A program made the position numbers and the translations under genes. From contig JBQCHY010000069.1 in assembly GCA_051954235.1 (NCBI GenBank), forward strand, positions 5,898 to 69,897: 64,000 nt of DNA. The letters are read 5' to 3'. Within the stretch, counting starts at the first letter, position 1. Each line of letters begins with the position of its first letter. Under the pieces are notes generated by a model. That model worked only from the letters and a program-made list of their open reading frames with translations, made no database searches and was not told where the DNA came from. The DNA comes from 62-47 sp051954235 (GTDB taxonomy: Bacteria; Pseudomonadota; Alphaproteobacteria; Rhizobiales; Xanthobacteraceae). Of the stretch, positions 62,231 to 64,000 are shown piece after piece.

Positions 62231-62914
62231 TTACTTTAATTCATCGAACTGCAATGAAAATTCATACTTCAATAACTGCAGTCCATTTGTACGTTTGGCA
62301 GCAGCCCTCAATCGATCCGAAAAGTCAGACGCAATTAACATCACCCTGACTTCTTCGTTGCGTTCTTCCGACAATGCCTGCGCATAGCCGAGAGCTTGCT
62401 CCAAAGCTCCGGTAGGGCACATCCCCGCCTTCAATTCTATCGCTACTAGTTTGCCAGTTTTGTCTCGGGCTACGATGTCGATATAGCCTGTTGAAACAGA
62501 GAGCTCTCTTCCTTCGTCTGCTTCGACCAAGCCAGACTCTAGATTACTCAACTGCTTTCGAACTGCGGCGTGCATTTCCTTTTCAAGCCGAAACGCTAAG
62601 CCGCTCGCTTGCTGAGCGTCTGCTGCCATCTCCTCCTGAACCTCCTGAGCATCAGGAGATTGCACATCAATTTGGAACTGAATGTATTTATTCAGAACAG
62701 ATCGAGCATGGCTCGGAAATACATCGAACGGAGGAGCACTCGTCGTCCGACTCCACTCCAACACTTTATCTGTTCCGTCTTTTGCAAGCGCCTCATCCAG
62801 ACCGCCAATAGCCTGATCGATACGCCCCAAGAAAGAATTATAGGTATTGTAAGTTGAAGCAGCCAGACCTGCTGTATTCAGCATATAATCTCTGAAGTCT
62901 TGAACTTTATACAC
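62231..62914 (-). CDS. PDDEXK nuclease, NucS/EndoMS-like C-terminal domain
   Basis: The 227-residue protein has a helical N-terminal part (about 1-85, STYNTYNSFLGRIDQAI and SVLNKYIQFQID) resembling SAM-like or restriction-associated domains. A linker and a C-terminal PDDEXK core (about 110-200) follow. The catalytic residues are Asp146 (GYIDIV), Glu160 and Lys162 (AIELKAG), followed by the EQALGYAQAL motif with the Gln and Tyr typical of NucS-type nucleases. It starts with GTG one base after the E2 stop codon and has no clear ribosome-binding site, so translation may be coupled. It has much lower G+C than its neighbours (86 of 180 bases counted). Function in DNA repair or defence is plausible but unproven. 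Confidence 0.72.
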   Translation of the reverse strand: MYKVQDFRDYMLNTAGLAASTYNTYNSFLGRIDQAIGGLDEALAKDGTDKVLEWSRTTSAPPFDVFPSHARSVLNKYIQFQIDVQSPDAQEVQEEMAADAQQASGLAFRLEKEMHAAVRKQLSNLESGLVEADEGRELSVSTGYIDIVARDKTGKLVAIELKAGMCPTGALEQALGYAQALSEERNEEVRVMLIASDFSDRLRAAAKRTNGLQLLKYEFSLQFDELK

Positions 62915-62915
62915 A

Positions 62916-63881
62916 CTACACCATCATCGTCATGGGGTTTTCGATCAGTTGCCTGAAGGCGCCGAGCAGTTCGGCGCCGAGCGCGCCGTCGACGGCGCGG
63001 TGATCGCAGGACAGCGTCACGCTCATCATGTTGGCGACTTCGACCTTGCCGTCGCGGACAATGGCGCGCTGCTCGCCGGTGCCAACCGCGAGGATCGTCG
63101 CGTGCGGCGGATTAATGACGGCGGTGAAGTCCTTGATGCCGAACATGCCGAGGTTCGACACCGCCGAGGTACCGCCCTGATATTCCTCGGGCTTGAGCTT
63201 CCGGTTACGCGCGCGCGCGGCGAAATCCTTCATCCGGTTGGAGATCACCGACAGCGTCAACGTCTCGGCGCTGCGCACGATCGGCGTGATCAGCCCGCCC
63301 GGCATCGCCACCGCAACACCGATATCGGAATGCTTGTGCTTCAACATTCCGCCATCGGTCCAACTGACGTTGGCATCGGGCACACGCTGGAGCGCGACCG
63401 CCATGGCCTTGACGACGAAGTCGTTGACCGAGAGCTTGTAGGCAGGCTTGCCGTCCTTGTCCCTCGGCGCGGCGGCGTTGGCCTGCTCGCGGAGCGCCAA
63501 CAGCTTGTCGAGATTACAGTCCATCGTCAGATAGAAATGCGGGATGGTCTGCATCGATTGCGTCAGACGCTGCGCGATGGTCCGGCGCATACCGTCATGC
63601 GGCACGACCTCGTAGGACCCTTCCTCAAACAGCGCGCGCACCTGCTGTTCCGACATCGACGACGCGATACTCGGCGCTGCGGCCGCCGGTGCAGCACCCG
63701 GCACTGGCGCGGGTGCCGCCGGCTTCAAGCCCTGGCCGGATTTCGCAGCTTCGACATCGCGCGCGATGACGCGGCCATGCGGTCCCGTGCCACCGATGCG
63801 CGACAGTTCGATGCCTGCGTCCTTCGCAAGCCTGCGGGCCAACGGCGACGAGAAGATGCGGGTGTGGCCGTTGGCTTGCGC
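62916..63881 (-). CDS. pdhC: Pyruvate dehydrogenase E2, dihydrolipoamide acetyltransferase (partial)
   Basis: This is the C-terminal part of the E2 core enzyme (about 320 residues; N-terminal lipoyl domain not in reliable sequence). The E1/E3-binding domain is RIFSSPLARRLAKDAGIELSRIGGTGPHGRVIARDVE, followed by an Ala/Pro linker and the catalytic domain from about IAQRLTQSMQTIPHFYLTMDCNLD. The catalytic motif SCDHRAVDGALGAELL and GTSAVSNLGMFGI are intact. The reading frame is reliable only to about 63881, where sequence quality appears to fail. It is followed 1 bp later by the nuclease gene. Confidence 0.9.
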   Translation of the reverse strand, partial: AQANGHTRIFSSPLARRLAKDAGIELSRIGGTGPHGRVIARDVEAAKSGQGLKPAAPAPVPGAAPAAAAPSIASSMSEQQVRALFEEGSYEVVPHDGMRRTIAQRLTQSMQTIPHFYLTMDCNLDKLLALREQANAAAPRDKDGKPAYKLSVNDFVVKAMAVALQRVPDANVSWTDGGMLKHKHSDIGVAVAMPGGLITPIVRSAETLTLSVISNRMKDFAARARNRKLKPEEYQGGTSAVSNLGMFGIKDFTAVINPPHATILAVGTGEQRAIVRDGKVEVANMMSVTLSCDHRAVDGALGAELLGAFRQLIENPMTMMV

Positions 63882-64000
63882 CGGGGGGGGGGGGCGCCGG
63901 CGCGGGGCCAACACGCACCACCCCCCCCAGGGCAGGTGGGGAGAAAAGGAAAGAGGAAGAAAGGGAGGAAAAGAGATTGTAGGCGACTCGGGAGAGGACA
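63882..64000. other. Unreliable terminal sequence
   Basis: A run of about 13 G, a C-run and then purine-rich low-complexity sequence (AGAAAAGGAAAGAGGAAGAAAG) end the window. The E2 frame is not plausible here. It looks like a contig end with poor base calls or adapter-like artefact rather than real intergenic DNA. Confidence 0.65.

Overview
This is high-G+C alphaproteobacterial DNA, most likely from the Nitrobacteraceae/Bradyrhizobiaceae (Bradyrhizobium, Rhodopseudomonas, Afipia or Nitrobacter type). The indicators are a hopanoid C-2 methylase gene (hpnP), a porin whose mature start resembles the Bradyrhizobium family, an ExoR-type Sel1 regulator, the order argS-SPOR-nagZ-scpA-scpB-tatABC-serS-surE-pcm-M23-yajC-secD-secF, and dispersed palindromic repeats. 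I saw no rRNA, tRNA, CRISPR array, transposase or phage gene.

Layout. 1-5.1 kb: a small secreted protein, an RND/MMPL exporter and hpnP, with an EcfG-like promoter upstream of hpnP. 5.1-10.1 kb: a sugar-acid type catabolic set (UxaA-family dehydratase, MFS carrier, HpcH/HpaI aldolase, Ldh-family dehydrogenase). 10.2-13.4 kb: a MarR/HpaR-like regulator divergent from an incomplete homoprotocatechuate meta-cleavage operon (isomerase, extradiol dioxygenase, FAH-family enzyme). 13.7-16.5 kb: an orphan branched-chain-type binding protein, alkB and a second 2OG-Fe(II) oxygenase. 16.5-29.4 kb: an acyl-CoA type catabolic region (two amidases, AtuA and an AtuA-like small protein, a complete LivFGMH-type ABC importer with binding protein, DUF35, SCPx-type thiolase, SDR, PaaI thioesterase).

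29.6-50.7 kb is a conserved housekeeping block. It holds homologues of two mitochondrial complex I assembly factors (NDUFAF6-like and NDUFAF3-like) beside secF-secD-yajC, then an ATPase, a degenerate LytM lipoprotein, pcm, a receiver-only response regulator, surE, serS, tatCBA, scpBA, nagZ, a SPOR protein, argS, dgt and erpA. 50.8-58.8 kb: an RND efflux pump with adaptor, a porin, xthA and exoR. 58.8-63.9 kb: ilvD, lpd, an A+T-richer nuclease gene inside the pyruvate dehydrogenase gene set, and the 3' part of the E2 gene. The final ~120 bases look like unreliable contig-end sequence.

Most notable: the stand-alone NucS-like nuclease wedged between the E2 and lpd genes, an in-frame low-G+C insertion of about 60 codons in serS, the paired complex I assembly-factor homologues next to secDF, a tandem inverted repeat upstream of ilvD, and ABC ATPases with altered signature and Q-loop residues. 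These are leads from reading the sequence; no database search was run.
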